Positions 9,011 through 18,691 of a stretch of 33,803 nucleotides of DNA are shown here, piece after piece. Location of the stretch: contig CAZPPK010000009.1 of assembly GCA_964588415.1 (NCBI GenBank), positions 1-33,803 of the forward strand. The letters run 5' to 3'. A program made the translations under genes and the position numbers. Numbering within the stretch: the stretch's first letter is position 1; each line of letters begins with the position of its first letter. The notes beneath the pieces are model-generated. The model saw only the letters and a program-made list of their open reading frames with translations, was not told the DNA's origin and made no database searches. This DNA comes from Sulfidibacterium sp964588415 (lineage in GTDB: Bacteria; Bacteroidota; Bacteroidia; Bacteroidales; F082).

Positions 9011-9128
9011 CATCCGCGTTTGCAAACGCGGATGGATTTACAACTGTATTTGTAATGCAGAAACGACTATAGCCCTCCAAGACATTATAGATGTTTTTCA
9101 TAAATGTGTCCTCGTTGCAAACGAGGAC
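9011..9128. repeat. REP-like cluster of palindromes
   Basis: Three hairpins follow each other: a perfect 24-bp palindrome at 9011-9034 (core CCGCGTTTGCAAACGCGG), a short TTACAA/TTGTAA hairpin at 9038-9055, and an 8-bp stem GTCCTCGT/ACGAGGAC around TGCAA at 9108-9128. The GTTTGCAAAC/GTTGCAAAC theme and paired layout resemble REP or BIME units mobilised by REP-associated transposases. No such transposase is in the window, so the link is an inference. Confidence 0.65.
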
Positions 9129-9434
9129 GAGTGCGGGGTAATACCGAATGAAAAGTCGGAAGAGAGGAAAATGCCAAAAAAAATCGTTATAACTTTGTAT
9201 TTTAAGTATTTATGAAATTTCTTTCAAGAATTGTTTATTATTTTGAAAGAAAAGAAAAATTTCGACAAAACCATCCAAAATTTCCACATCGGATTTTGGT
9301 TAAATCCTAAAAATGGGGTGTTTTCTTGCTGACACTAATTAACCAAGCATACGAACGAACGTATGATAATTGTCTGACAACCAAATGGCCATCATCTCCT
9401 CACTTTAGGACACTTTATGAACTGCTTATTTTCT

Positions 9435-9442
9435 TATCTTTG
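9435..9442 (+). promoter_or_regulatory. Putative -7 box of the cfa promoter
   Basis: TATCTTTG fits the Bacteroidota -7 consensus TAnnTTTG exactly and lies 32 bp before the cfa ATG. The upstream -33 region is weak (ACTTTATG). Called on motif and position. Confidence 0.55.
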
Positions 9443-9474
9443 AAAATACCTGCAAAAGAACTAAATCCGTAACC

Positions 9475-10587
9475 ATGGAAGCAAAAACTATTATTCAGGA
9501 GTTATTCGCTGACACAGGAATTCATTTCAATGGAGATCAGCCTTACGATGTTCAAATTCACGATGAAAGAGCTTATAAAAGATGGCTTTCAGAGACTGAA
9601 TTAGGCCTTGGTGAATCCTATATGGACGGTTGGTGGGATTGTGAAGTACTGGACGAATTTATCAACAGGATTCTGCTGGCCGGGCTTGAACAGAAAATCA
9701 AAAGGAATTTCATGACTGCCCTTTATGTTTTATCCACCAGGCTGTTCAATCAACAAACAAAAATCAAATCAAAACGTGTTGGCCGCGAGCATTACGATCT
9801 GGGAAACGATTTGTTCAGCAACATGCTGGACAAGCGCATGTGCTATTCCTGCGCTCACTGGCAAAATGCCAAAAACCTGGATGAAGCCCAGGAAGCCAAA
9901 CTGGAGCTGATTTGTAAAAAGCTGGAACTGAAACCGGGTATGAAAGTGCTGGATATTGGATGCGGCTGGGGAAGTTTTGCAAAATATGCCGCTGAAAAGC
10001 ATGGAGTAGAAGTTCTGGGTGTGAGTATTTCAAAGAAACAAATCGAGTTGGGTAACGAGCTTTGTAAAGGATTGCCTGTTACACTGCTTTTTAAGGATTA
10101 CCGTGATGTCACCGGTAAATTTGATGCCATTTTATCCATCGGTTTTTTTGAACATGTGGGCTATAAAAACTATGATACTTACATGAAAATTGTTAACCGG
10201 TGCCTTACGGAAGAAGGAATTTCGCTGCTTCATACAATTGGCAACAATACAACAACTTCTTATGTGAACCGGTGGGCCAATAAATACATTTTCCCCAATG
10301 GGATGCTGCCATCGATTGCCCAAATTGCTAAAGCGGCAGAGCGTTTTTTCATCATCGAAGACCTTCACAATTTCGGCCCGGATTATGACAAAACTTTAAT
10401 GGCATGGTATGAGCACTTTAAAAATGCCTGGCCTGTCTTAAGAAACCAGTACAATGAAAGGTTTTACAGAATGTGGCACTATTATTTATTGAGCAGTGCC
10501 GGCGGTTTTCGTTCGCGTGCAACACAACTTTGGCAATTCGTGATGACCCGGCCCGGGCGTCAGCAACCGGATTGCCGTTTTGCATGA
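9475..10587 (+). CDS. cfa: Cyclopropane-fatty-acyl-phospholipid synthase
   Basis: Transfers a methylene group from S-adenosylmethionine to the cis double bond of unsaturated acyl chains in membrane phospholipids, usually on entry to stationary phase or under stress. The 370-aa product is near the normal length. The N-terminal lipid-binding region includes GLGESYMDGWWD (about residue 43) and the catalytic part includes HYDLGNDLF and the SAM-binding motif LDIGCGWGSFAKYA (about 159-172). CYSCAHW and IGFFEHVG match active-site regions of the family, and the C-terminal RMWHYYLLSSAGGFRSR is typical. It stands alone, with a promoter-like TATCTTTG 32 bp upstream. Single-gene regulation is likely. Confidence 0.95.
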   Translation: MEAKTIIQELFADTGIHFNGDQPYDVQIHDERAYKRWLSETELGLGESYMDGWWDCEVLDEFINRILLAGLEQKIKRNFMTALYVLSTRLFNQQTKIKSKRVGREHYDLGNDLFSNMLDKRMCYSCAHWQNAKNLDEAQEAKLELICKKLELKPGMKVLDIGCGWGSFAKYAAEKHGVEVLGVSISKKQIELGNELCKGLPVTLLFKDYRDVTGKFDAILSIGFFEHVGYKNYDTYMKIVNRCLTEEGISLLHTIGNNTTTSYVNRWANKYIFPNGMLPSIAQIAKAAERFFIIEDLHNFGPDYDKTLMAWYEHFKNAWPVLRNQYNERFYRMWHYYLLSSAGGFRSRATQLWQFVMTRPGRQQPDCRFA

Positions 10588-10732
10588 ACCATTTATTCCT
10601 GAGTCGCAAGTTGTCTACAGAAACAGTTAAAAAATAACTTGACTTCATCGGTTTAAAACCAAAAAGATCGGCGTTTCCTGTTATTAAATAGAAAGGAATT
10701 GGAAAAATGTCGAATAAGGATTAACGATTTGA

Positions 10733-10786
10733 GATTTAAGAAGAAGTGTCAGCAAATCTTCAATCGATGTTCCTTGTTCTTAAATC
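10733..10786. repeat. Short inverted repeat between cfa and serB
   Basis: GATTTAAGAA at 10733-10742 is inverted as TTCTTAAATC at 10777-10786. The surrounding 10588-10847 gap is gene-free. The repeat lies between the convergent cfa and serB genes and might help end either transcript, though no clear T-run follows it. Confidence 0.4.
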
Positions 10787-10847
10787 AAAAAGAGATGAGA
10801 CTTAAGTGCCTTAAGTTATTTGGGAACCCCCAACTTTATGAACTTTT

Positions 10848-12071
10848 CTAGGCATTGATTTCCCGGTCACGGAAGCCCAACAGATACAAAATTGTGTCCA
10901 GTCCCGTTGTAGAAATGGCATGTTGTGCCGACGCTTTTACTTTGGGTTTGGCATGAAAAGCTATTCCCAGCCCGGCTTTTTCCAGCATGGGAAGGTCGTT
11001 GGCACCATCGCCCACGGCAATCACCTGTTCCAGGTGAATGTCTTCCTTAAAAGCCAGCAATTCCAGCAATTCAGCTTTTCGTTTTCCATCCACGATTTCA
11101 TGAAGATGTTTTCCGGTCAGCTTTCCATTTTTGATTTCCAACTCATTGGCAAAAATATAATCAAACCCCAGCTTACTCTTCAAATGATTTCCAAAATAGG
11201 TAAATCCGCCCGAAAGAATGGCCGTCCGGTAACCATATTGTTTCAGTGTTCTTAAAAGCCGTTCGGCACCTTCGGTAATGGGCAGGTTTTCAGCAATTTC
11301 TTTCATCACCGACTCATCCAGCCCTTTTAAAAGGCCAACCCTTTTTTTGAAACTTTCTTTAAAATCTATTTCGCCGCGCATGGAGCTTTCCGTGATCTTT
11401 TTCACTTCATCTCCAACGCCTGCCTTTTGTGCTAATTCATCAATCACTTCTGTTTGGATCAGCGTGGAATCCATATCGAAGCACACCAAGCGCCGGCTCC
11501 TCCGGTAAATATTGTCTTCCTGAAAAGCAATATCAATCCCTGTTTCAGAGGCAATATTCATCAATCCCTGTTTCATTGCGTTGACATCTACAGGCGTTCC
11601 GCGAACAGAAAATTCCACCACGGCATTGGTCACTTTGTTGTTTCCGTTTAACGATTTCCGGCCTGAAAGACGTGAAATGGTATCGATATTCAACTCTTGG
11701 CTGGCAATGACTCCAGATACTTTTGAAAGATGCAGTGCCGTTAATTTGTGGGCCAGCAAGGTGATGAGGTACCGCTCTTTTCCCTGTTCGGCAACCCATT
11801 TTTCATATTCTTCGAGTGGAACAGGTGTAAATTTGATATGACTTTTCCATTCATAGCTTTTGAAAAGCAGATCCTTTAAAATGCTTGTGGAACCGAACTT
11901 TTTGGGAACTTCAAACAGGATTCCCAGCCCCAGCTCTTTGTGAATTACTGACTGACCGATGTCGAGGATATTCACGCTATACTCCGATAGGATTTCCGTC
12001 AGCGAGGCCGTTAAGCCCGGTTTGTCTTCTCCGGAAATGTTGAGAAGAATGAGTTCTTTTTGATCCAACAT
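10848..12071 (-). CDS. serB: Phosphoserine phosphatase with two N-terminal ACT-like domains
   Basis: Hydrolyses O-phosphoserine to serine, the last step of the phosphorylated serine pathway. The 407-aa product has an N-terminal ACT domain (about residues 6-75, LLNISGEDKPGLTASLTEIL), a second ACT-like region (about 100-180) and a C-terminal HAD phosphatase domain (about 190-400). HAD motifs are intact: VCFDMDSTLIQTEVIDELA with the nucleophile in DMDST, ILSGGFTYF, and GDGANDLPML. ACT domains commonly bind amino acids, so serine feedback control is plausible but inferred. It is divergent from gltBD, with a 0.5-kb shared upstream region. Confidence 0.95.
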   Translation of the reverse strand: MLDQKELILLNISGEDKPGLTASLTEILSEYSVNILDIGQSVIHKELGLGILFEVPKKFGSTSILKDLLFKSYEWKSHIKFTPVPLEEYEKWVAEQGKERYLITLLAHKLTALHLSKVSGVIASQELNIDTISRLSGRKSLNGNNKVTNAVVEFSVRGTPVDVNAMKQGLMNIASETGIDIAFQEDNIYRRSRRLVCFDMDSTLIQTEVIDELAQKAGVGDEVKKITESSMRGEIDFKESFKKRVGLLKGLDESVMKEIAENLPITEGAERLLRTLKQYGYRTAILSGGFTYFGNHLKSKLGFDYIFANELEIKNGKLTGKHLHEIVDGKRKAELLELLAFKEDIHLEQVIAVGDGANDLPMLEKAGLGIAFHAKPKVKASAQHAISTTGLDTILYLLGFRDREINA

Positions 12072-12622
12072 GATGAATTTTAATTAGATGCCAAAAGTAT
12101 TATTTATTCACAATTTACCTCGCTTTTTCATGGATATCGCCGATAAAGCTTATAATCTTTTAACGATTGGTATAATTTTTTCACAACACGTTTATTTGAT
12201 GCAGGAAAATCGTTTGCGATGATCATTGCTCCATTCGTGTTGCCCGGTTTGAACCGGAAAAGCAGAGTTCTACAGCTTGTTTTGTAAAACACAGATAAAC
12301 AGATACTTGCTTGTGTAAGAAAATTTTACATCATCAACCTGAATTTTGTACGAGCCTTTGGGAGCTTGACTACCCTATACCGATTTAATTACTTTTGGAA
12401 GTGTGAAATAGTACCAATCTCAGTGCCGTCCGGGCATAAGAAAAGAGATTAAAGGAAGTAAGAGGATCATAAACCTAAAAGGAGTTGAAAAACCATTTTT
12501 ACCAGCAAAAATGGTTTTGGGAAGAGAAGAAAAGATGGGATAAACCGGAAAAGATTTGCCCTGTTCCCGAAGAGACATTTCACAAGAAATAATTTTTTAT
12601 CAACGGTTAAAGATTGAAGGAA
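12072..12622. other. 551-bp divergent intergenic region between serB and gltB
   Basis: There is no convincing gene here. A minus-strand frame at 12467-12772 overlaps the gltB start and is rejected. The region holds a promoter-like pair for gltB (12366-12397), and on the minus strand a TACTTTTG at 12092-12099 that could serve serB. The gltB leader from the predicted promoter would be about 220 nt, long enough for control of translation, but no known riboswitch was recognised. Confidence 0.5.
12366..12397 (+). promoter_or_regulatory. Putative gltB promoter
   Basis: TTG at 12366-12368 is followed after 21 bp by TACTTTTG (12390-12397), which fits the Bacteroidota TTTG / TAnnTTTG pattern. It would give a leader of about 220 nt. 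Confidence 0.4.
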
Positions 12623-15600
12623 ATGGCGTTTAGATTTCCAAAACAAGACGGCATGTACAATCCCGCCAACGAGCACGACAGTTGCGGGATAGGTTTTGTG
12701 GCCCACATCAAAGGGCGGGCATCGCATGATATTGTAGAAAGAGGACTGGAAGTATTGAGGAACCTGGATCACAGGGGCGCCAAAGGATCAGATAATGCCA
12801 GTGGCGACGGTGCCGGAGTCATGGTGCAAATTCCTCATGAGTTTATTAAGGAAGTGCTAAAGGTGCGCGTTCCTGAAAAAGGAAGTTACGGCACAGGATT
12901 GATTTTTTTACCGCAGATTGAAGAAGAAGCTCAGGCTTGTGTGGAAATCTTATCTAACATTATCAAAGAAGAAGGCCTTCAACTGATTGCTTTTCGCGAT
13001 GTGCCCACCGACGGTAACATTCCCGGCGAGATAGCACGAACCACAGAGCCACGGATAAAACAGGTTTTCATCAAAGGAAATCTGGAGGAAGAGATCCTTG
13101 AACAGAAATTGTATATCGTTAGAAAGCTGGCGGAAAAGGCCGTACAAACTTCAAACCTTTCTCAGAAAGAAGTTTATTATCATCCGAGCCTTTCGGCGAA
13201 AACCATGATTTATAAGGGAATGCTCACCCCCGACCAGCTAAGGGATTATTTTCAGGATCTTAAGAATCCAAAGTTTAAATCAGCGCTGATTTTGATTCAT
13301 TCCCGTTTCAGTACCAACACATTTCCCACCTGGGATCTGGCGCAGCCGTTTCGTCTTGTCGCTCACAATGGCGAGATCAATACCATCAAGGGAAACCGTT
13401 TATGGACACAGGCCCGGGAAGGTTTGTTGAAATCGGAAGTTTTCAGTGACGACCTCCCCAAGATTCTTCCCGTTTTAGAGGAAGGAAAATCGGATTCGGC
13501 TTCGTTTGATAATGTGCTGGAATTTCTTCACCGCACTGGTCGCTCGTTGCATCACAGCCTTTGTATGATGATCCCTGAGTCATTCAATCAGAAGAACCCT
13601 ATTCCGGAAAGCCTGAAAGCTTTTTACGAATATCATTCAACTATTATGGAACCCTGGGATGGCCCGGCTTCCATGGTTTTTTCGGATGGCCGTTATATTG
13701 GCGGAACCTTGGACCGGAACGGTTTAAGGCCATCGCGTTATGTCATCACCAATAATGATTTGATTGTGATGGCATCGGAAACCGGGGTACAGGATTTTTC
13801 GCCGGAAGAGATCATCGAAAAAGGGCGTCTTCGTCCCGGAAAAATATTGCTTGTAGATACGCGGTTGGGAATTATTATTCCCGATAAGGAAGTAAAAGAT
13901 CAACTGAGTCATCGTAACCCTTACGGGATGTGGCTTAAGGAAAACCGATTGATGATGGAAGACATCAAAGTGAAGAACCGTGTTCCTTCGGCGATGGATG
14001 ATTTCATCACTTATGCGAAAGTCTTTTCCTATTCAAAAGAAGACATGGAGTTTCTGATACAATCCATGGCAAATAGTGGCGTGGAGCCAATTAATTCGAT
14101 GGGAAATGATACGCCTGCGGCTGTTTTTTCACGACAACCCCAGCGTCTGTTCAATTATTTTAAACAGACGTTTGCCCAAGTTACAAATCCCCCCATCGAC
14201 CCCATTCGCGAGGGCCTGGTCATGTCGCTGACCAATTACATCGGTTCCCTGAATTCCAACATCCTGAAAGAAAGCCCCGACCACTGTAAACTAATCAAAT
14301 TCCCCGATCCCTTACTGACCAATACAGACCTTGGAAAAATCAAGGATATAAAGGACGAAATGTTTGCTCATGAGATCATCCCGATTGTTTTTCCTGTAAA
14401 AGAGGGCCTGGAAGGTTTTAATAAAGCTTTTTCAAAGATGTTGGAAAGGTCGGAAAAAGCCGTGGATCAAAAAAAGAACTTCATCATTTTGTCTGACCGG
14501 GCCATTGATAAAGAACATGCGCCATTCCCGTCACTGCTGGCTGTTTCGGCTGTGCACCACCATTTGATTCAGAAAAAGAAAAGAATGCAGGTGGGAATTG
14601 TAGTGGAAACCGGTGAAGCCCGCGAGGTAAATCATTATGCATTGCTTTTGGGCTATGGTGCCAGCGTTATCAATCCTTATCTGGCTTTTGCTGCCATCGA
14701 TCATCTTGTGAAAGAAGGCAAGTTAGACATGGAATACAATCAGGCTCGTCAGAACTATATCAAGTCGATAAACAAAGGATTGTTGAAGATATTCTCAAAA
14801 ATGGGAATTTCTACGGTCAGAAGTTACCATGGATCACAGATTTTTGGAGCCTTGGGATTAAGTCGTGAACTGGTGGACAAGTATTTCAAAGGAACATCTT
14901 CGCCCATCAGTGGAATCGGAATGGAAGAGATTTACCAGGAATACAGCCAATTCCATCAGGATGCATTTCGAGAAGAAGCTACAAAGGAGAACTTCCGGTT
15001 TGAAAATACCGGATTATATGCCTGGCGGAAAAACCGTGAAGATCATGCCTGGAATCCAGATTCCATCGGTTTGTTGCAATGGGCTACACGCACCAACAGC
15101 TACGAAAAATATAAAGAATATAGTCGTGCGGTGAACGAATACAACCGGAAGCCGTCTTTTATAAGAGGTTGTTTTAAAGTAAAACGAAATCCAATTTCCA
15201 TTGAAGATGTTGAACCTGTGGAAGAGATCATGAAACGCTTTGTAACCGGAGCCATGTCTTACGGTTCCATCAGCAAAGAAGCGCACGAATCGTTGGCTGT
15301 GGCCATGAATACAGTTGGCGGACGTAGCAACACCGGTGAAGGTGGGGAAGACCACAATCGGTTTGACACACTGAAACAAAGTGCCATCAAGCAAGTTGCA
15401 TCCGGGCGTTTCGGCGTTACGAACAATTATCTTACGCATGCCCACGAAATCCAGATCAAAATTGCCCAAGGCGCAAAACCGGGCGAAGGTGGTCAGCTAC
15501 CGGGTTATAAAGTGAACGAAGTCATTGCAAAGACTAGGAATTCTACGCCTGGAATTACCTTGATTTCGCCGCCGCCGCACCATGATATTTATTCTATCGA

Positions 15601-17146
15601 GGATTTGGCCGAATTGATCTACGATTTAAAAGTTACCAATCCGAAGGCGAAGATTTCGGTGAAACTTGTTTCGGAGGAAGGCGTCGGAACTGTGGCAGCC
15701 GGAGTGGCCAAAGCTTTCGCTGATTTGATCATTATTTCCGGTGGCGAAGGCGGAACCGGGGCAAGCCCCATCAGTTCCATCAAACATGCCGGACTACCTG
15801 TTGAAGTGGGAATTGCGGAAGCACAACAGACCCTGGTTAAAAACAACCTTCGCGGACGCCTAAAAATACAAGTTGACGGACAACTGAAAAATGGCTACGA
15901 CATCGTCACCATGGCTTGTCTGGGGGGCGAAGAGTTCGGATTTGCCACTTCTGCACTTATCACGCTTGGATGTGTCATGATGCGAAAATGTCATTTAAAT
16001 ACTTGTCCCACAGGTATTGCCACGCAGGATGAGAACCTAAGAAAACGTTTTGCAGGAAATCCTGAGCTGGTGATCAACTTTTTCCGGTTTTTAGCCGGAG
16101 AAGTCCGTGAATTGCTGGCTGAAATGGGATTTACCAAATTCGATGACATTATCGGACGTGCCGATTTGCTGGAAGAGAATAAGGAAGTGTTTGGGTGGAA
16201 AATGCAGCATGTTGATTTCTCCGCAGTGTTGCATCGTCCCGCCGAAGCAGATAACTTTAACATCCGATACAATCCCGGTTCTCCTTCAAAGGTTTTGACA
16301 GATCACATGGATCATACTTTGATCAAAGATTCGGCGAAAGCCATTAAAGGAAAAGAAAAAGTCTGGTTGCATCACAAGATTTCCAATACGGATCGTGCTA
16401 TCGGAGCGATGTTGTCGGGAGAAATATCCCAAAAATATGGTGAAAAAGGACTTCCAAAAGACACCATTCATGCGACATTTTTAGGAACTGCCGGACAAAG
16501 CTTTGGCGCTTTTCTGGTAAAAGGGGTCACCTTCCGTCTGGAAGGTGATGCCAACGACTATATCGGAAAAGGATTGTCAGGTGGAAAGATCATTGTGGTT
16601 CCTCCAAATGGTTCTACGTTTACCCCTGAGGAAAATATCATCATTGGGAACTCCACCTTTTATGGAGCTACCGGTGGCGAAGCATACATTCACGGCGTTG
16701 CAGGAGAGCGGTTTTGCGTAAGAAATTCGGGCATGGAAGCAGTTGTTGAAGGTGCCGGGGACCATTGCTGTGAATATATGACCGGAGGCAGGGTCGTGGT
16801 TTTAGGAAAAACCGGAAGAAATTTTGCAGCCGGAATGAGCGGCGGAATTGCTTATGTGCTGGATGAAGATGGCGATTTTGATTTCTATTGCAACAAAGGG
16901 CTGGTCGAGTTGCTGAAAGTGGAAGACAAAGCAGACATTACTGAACTTCAGGAATTGATCAGTAGGCATTTAACTGATACCCAAAGTGCGCTGGCTGCAA
17001 AAATCCTGACCCAATGGGAAGAATACCTTTCGAAATTCGTGAAGGTAATTCCATTCGAGTACCGGAAAGTGCTTCGCGAAAGAGAATTATTGGAGATTGA
17101 GAATAAACTGAAACTTACCGAAGATGCTCAGGTAATTCAGGAATAA
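12623..17146 (+). CDS. gltB: Glutamate synthase, large (alpha) subunit
   Basis: Catalyses glutamine + 2-oxoglutarate to two glutamates, the GOGAT step of ammonium assimilation, with GltD. The product is about 1507 aa, the normal size. Domains in order: class II glutamine amidotransferase whose catalytic Cys is in EHDSCGIGFVAH (residue 21 from this start), a linking central domain, the FMN-binding synthase domain with SISKEAHESLA and GEGGEDHNRF, a 3Fe-4S cysteine cluster CVMMRKCHLNTCPTG, and the C-terminal beta-helix domain with GGxxxxG repeats. The frame stays open to a TTG at 12614; I prefer the ATG at 12623. The residues before Cys21 would be a propeptide removed to expose the nucleophile, as in the family. 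gltD follows by 35 bp. Confidence 0.96.
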   Translation: MAFRFPKQDGMYNPANEHDSCGIGFVAHIKGRASHDIVERGLEVLRNLDHRGAKGSDNASGDGAGVMVQIPHEFIKEVLKVRVPEKGSYGTGLIFLPQIEEEAQACVEILSNIIKEEGLQLIAFRDVPTDGNIPGEIARTTEPRIKQVFIKGNLEEEILEQKLYIVRKLAEKAVQTSNLSQKEVYYHPSLSAKTMIYKGMLTPDQLRDYFQDLKNPKFKSALILIHSRFSTNTFPTWDLAQPFRLVAHNGEINTIKGNRLWTQAREGLLKSEVFSDDLPKILPVLEEGKSDSASFDNVLEFLHRTGRSLHHSLCMMIPESFNQKNPIPESLKAFYEYHSTIMEPWDGPASMVFSDGRYIGGTLDRNGLRPSRYVITNNDLIVMASETGVQDFSPEEIIEKGRLRPGKILLVDTRLGIIIPDKEVKDQLSHRNPYGMWLKENRLMMEDIKVKNRVPSAMDDFITYAKVFSYSKEDMEFLIQSMANSGVEPINSMGNDTPAAVFSRQPQRLFNYFKQTFAQVTNPPIDPIREGLVMSLTNYIGSLNSNILKESPDHCKLIKFPDPLLTNTDLGKIKDIKDEMFAHEIIPIVFPVKEGLEGFNKAFSKMLERSEKAVDQKKNFIILSDRAIDKEHAPFPSLLAVSAVHHHLIQKKKRMQVGIVVETGEAREVNHYALLLGYGASVINPYLAFAAIDHLVKEGKLDMEYNQARQNYIKSINKGLLKIFSKMGISTVRSYHGSQIFGALGLSRELVDKYFKGTSSPISGIGMEEIYQEYSQFHQDAFREEATKENFRFENTGLYAWRKNREDHAWNPDSIGLLQWATRTNSYEKYKEYSRAVNEYNRKPSFIRGCFKVKRNPISIEDVEPVEEIMKRFVTGAMSYGSISKEAHESLAVAMNTVGGRSNTGEGGEDHNRFDTLKQSAIKQVASGRFGVTNNYLTHAHEIQIKIAQGAKPGEGGQLPGYKVNEVIAKTRNSTPGITLISPPPHHDIYSIEDLAELIYDLKVTNPKAKISVKLVSEEGVGTVAAGVAKAFADLIIISGGEGGTGASPISSIKHAGLPVEVGIAEAQQTLVKNNLRGRLKIQVDGQLKNGYDIVTMACLGGEEFGFATSALITLGCVMMRKCHLNTCPTGIATQDENLRKRFAGNPELVINFFRFLAGEVRELLAEMGFTKFDDIIGRADLLEENKEVFGWKMQHVDFSAVLHRPAEADNFNIRYNPGSPSKVLTDHMDHTLIKDSAKAIKGKEKVWLHHKISNTDRAIGAMLSGEISQKYGEKGLPKDTIHATFLGTAGQSFGAFLVKGVTFRLEGDANDYIGKGLSGGKIIVVPPNGSTFTPEENIIIGNSTFYGATGGEAYIHGVAGERFCVRNSGMEAVVEGAGDHCCEYMTGGRVVVLGKTGRNFAAGMSGGIAYVLDEDGDFDFYCNKGLVELLKVEDKADITELQELISRHLTDTQSALAAKILTQWEEYLSKFVKVIPFEYRKVLRERELLEIENKLKLTEDAQVIQE

Positions 17147-17181
17147 TGACAGAATAATTTTAATGAATTAAAAGATATAAA

Positions 17182-18609
17182 ATGGGCGACCCGAAAGGAT
17201 TTATGACAGTTCCGAGAAAAGAGGCTTCTTACCGCCCGCGGAACGAACGGATCTATGATTTTGGTGAAGTGGAACAAACCCTGGATGAAGCAGATCGCAA
17301 GCTTCAGGCTTCCCGCTGTATGGATTGTGGCGTGCCTTTTTGCCACTCGGCATGTCCTGTGGGAAGCAAAATTCCAGAATGGCAGGATGCTTATTACCAT
17401 GGAGACAAAGAAGCGGCTTACGAAATTCTTCATTCCACTAATAATTTTCCTGAAATTACAGGAAGGATTTGTCCGGCTCCCTGCGAAAAATCGTGTGTGC
17501 TTTCAATTAATGACGAACCGGTAACCATTCGTGAAAATGAAGCCGCCACGGTTGAAAATGCTTTTACTCAAGGATGGATCAAAGCAAATCCGCCGAGATT
17601 CAGAAGTGGAAAAAAAGTGGCGGTTGTCGGTTCGGGGCCAGCAGGTTTGGCTGCTGCCGATTTGTTAAATCATTTCGGTCACGAAGTAACTGTCTTTGAA
17701 AAAAATGATGCCATCGGTGGGCTATTGCGTTACGGCATTCCTGATTTCAAACTAAATAAAACAGTGATCGACAGGCGCCTAGCGATCTTTGAAGAAGAAG
17801 GGCTTCTGCTCAGGACTAATGTCCGGGTCGGACAAGATGTTACAAGAGAAGAATTACTGAAAGATTTTGACGCAGTGGTTCTGGCGATAGGTTCAGAAAC
17901 ACCACGTGACCTTCCGGTTGAAGGTCGTGCATTGGATGGCGTCCATTTTGCACTTGATTTCCTGGCTCAAAGCAACCGCAGGGTGGCTGGGGAAATTATC
18001 CCGGAAAGCGAAAAAATTTACGCCAAAGGCAAACACGTTCTGGTCATTGGTGGCGGTGACACCGGTTCCGATTGTGTCGGGACTTCCATTCGCCAAAAGG
18101 CTGCCAGCGTTACACAAATTGAAATTCTTCCCAAACCACCAGAAAAAAGAACTTTAGATAATCCCTGGCCTTACTGGCCAAATGTGTTGCGGACTTCCAG
18201 TTCTCACCTTGAAGGTTGCGAGCGTAAATGGAGCTTGTTGACTAAAAAACTGATTGGAGAATACGAACAAGTAAAACAGGCTGAAGTCGTAGAAGTTGCG
18301 TGGTCAAAAAACGAAAGCGGGCAATGGGTTATGAAAGAAGCTGGAACCCCACAGCTCCTTCAGGCCGATCTGGTTTTACTCTCCATGGGATTTACACAGC
18401 CTGTTCACCAGGGATTGCTGGACACGCTGGGAGTCGATTATGACAATCGTGGCAACGTAAAGGTGAACGGTCAAAAGCAAACTTCCGTTGAGAAGATTTT
18501 TGCTGCCGGAGATATGGAACGGGGCGCCAGCCTGGTAGTTCATGCCATTCAGGCAGGAAGGGTAGCTGCCGAAAATGTGAATGCTTTTTTGATGAGATCC
18601 TCGCAATGA
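17182..18609 (+). CDS. gltD: Glutamate synthase, small (beta) subunit
   Basis: Supplies electrons from NAD(P)H to the large GOGAT subunit. The 475-aa product has an N-terminal iron-sulfur domain with two cysteine clusters (CMDCGVPFCHSACPVG at about residues 47-62 and ICPAPCEKSC at about 97-106), an FAD-binding motif VVGSGPAGLAAADLL (about 149-163) and the NAD(P)H-binding motif VIGGGDTGSDCVG (about 288-300). The C-terminal IFAAGDMERGASLVVHAIQAGR is the usual FAD site. It lies 35 bp after gltB on the same strand and is almost surely in the same operon. Identification is secure. Confidence 0.96.
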   Translation: MGDPKGFMTVPRKEASYRPRNERIYDFGEVEQTLDEADRKLQASRCMDCGVPFCHSACPVGSKIPEWQDAYYHGDKEAAYEILHSTNNFPEITGRICPAPCEKSCVLSINDEPVTIRENEAATVENAFTQGWIKANPPRFRSGKKVAVVGSGPAGLAAADLLNHFGHEVTVFEKNDAIGGLLRYGIPDFKLNKTVIDRRLAIFEEEGLLLRTNVRVGQDVTREELLKDFDAVVLAIGSETPRDLPVEGRALDGVHFALDFLAQSNRRVAGEIIPESEKIYAKGKHVLVIGGGDTGSDCVGTSIRQKAASVTQIEILPKPPEKRTLDNPWPYWPNVLRTSSSHLEGCERKWSLLTKKLIGEYEQVKQAEVVEVAWSKNESGQWVMKEAGTPQLLQADLVLLSMGFTQPVHQGLLDTLGVDYDNRGNVKVNGQKQTSVEKIFAAGDMERGASLVVHAIQAGRVAAENVNAFLMRSSQ

Positions 18610-18691
18610 ACGTTTTTATAATAGTTATCCATTAAAATACAGCAACTCAGTAAATAATTGTCATTGGTAGAAGGTTGATTTTTAGGAGTAG

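Larger units (their letters stand above)
8970..9474. other. 505-bp gene-free region with palindromes before cfa
   Basis: Between csaA and cfa I see no convincing gene. A 70-codon frame from 9003 overlaps palindromes and has no family resemblance. The first part (9011-9128) holds REP-like palindromes, 9348-9365 holds a short palindrome with ACGAACGAACGT at its centre, and a cfa promoter-like element lies at about 9435. Confidence 0.6.

Noticed and set aside
9003..9215. A 70-codon plus-strand frame after csaA
   Set aside because: Much of it is the REP-like palindromes, it resembles no known protein, and no promoter or start signal fits.
12398..12622. A riboswitch or attenuator in the long gltB leader
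   Set aside because: The leader is long enough, but I found no known aptamer pattern, leader peptide or terminator/antiterminator pair.
15014..15469. A 151-codon minus-strand frame within gltB
   Set aside because: It is a shadow of the conserved synthase domain; nothing supports an independent protein.
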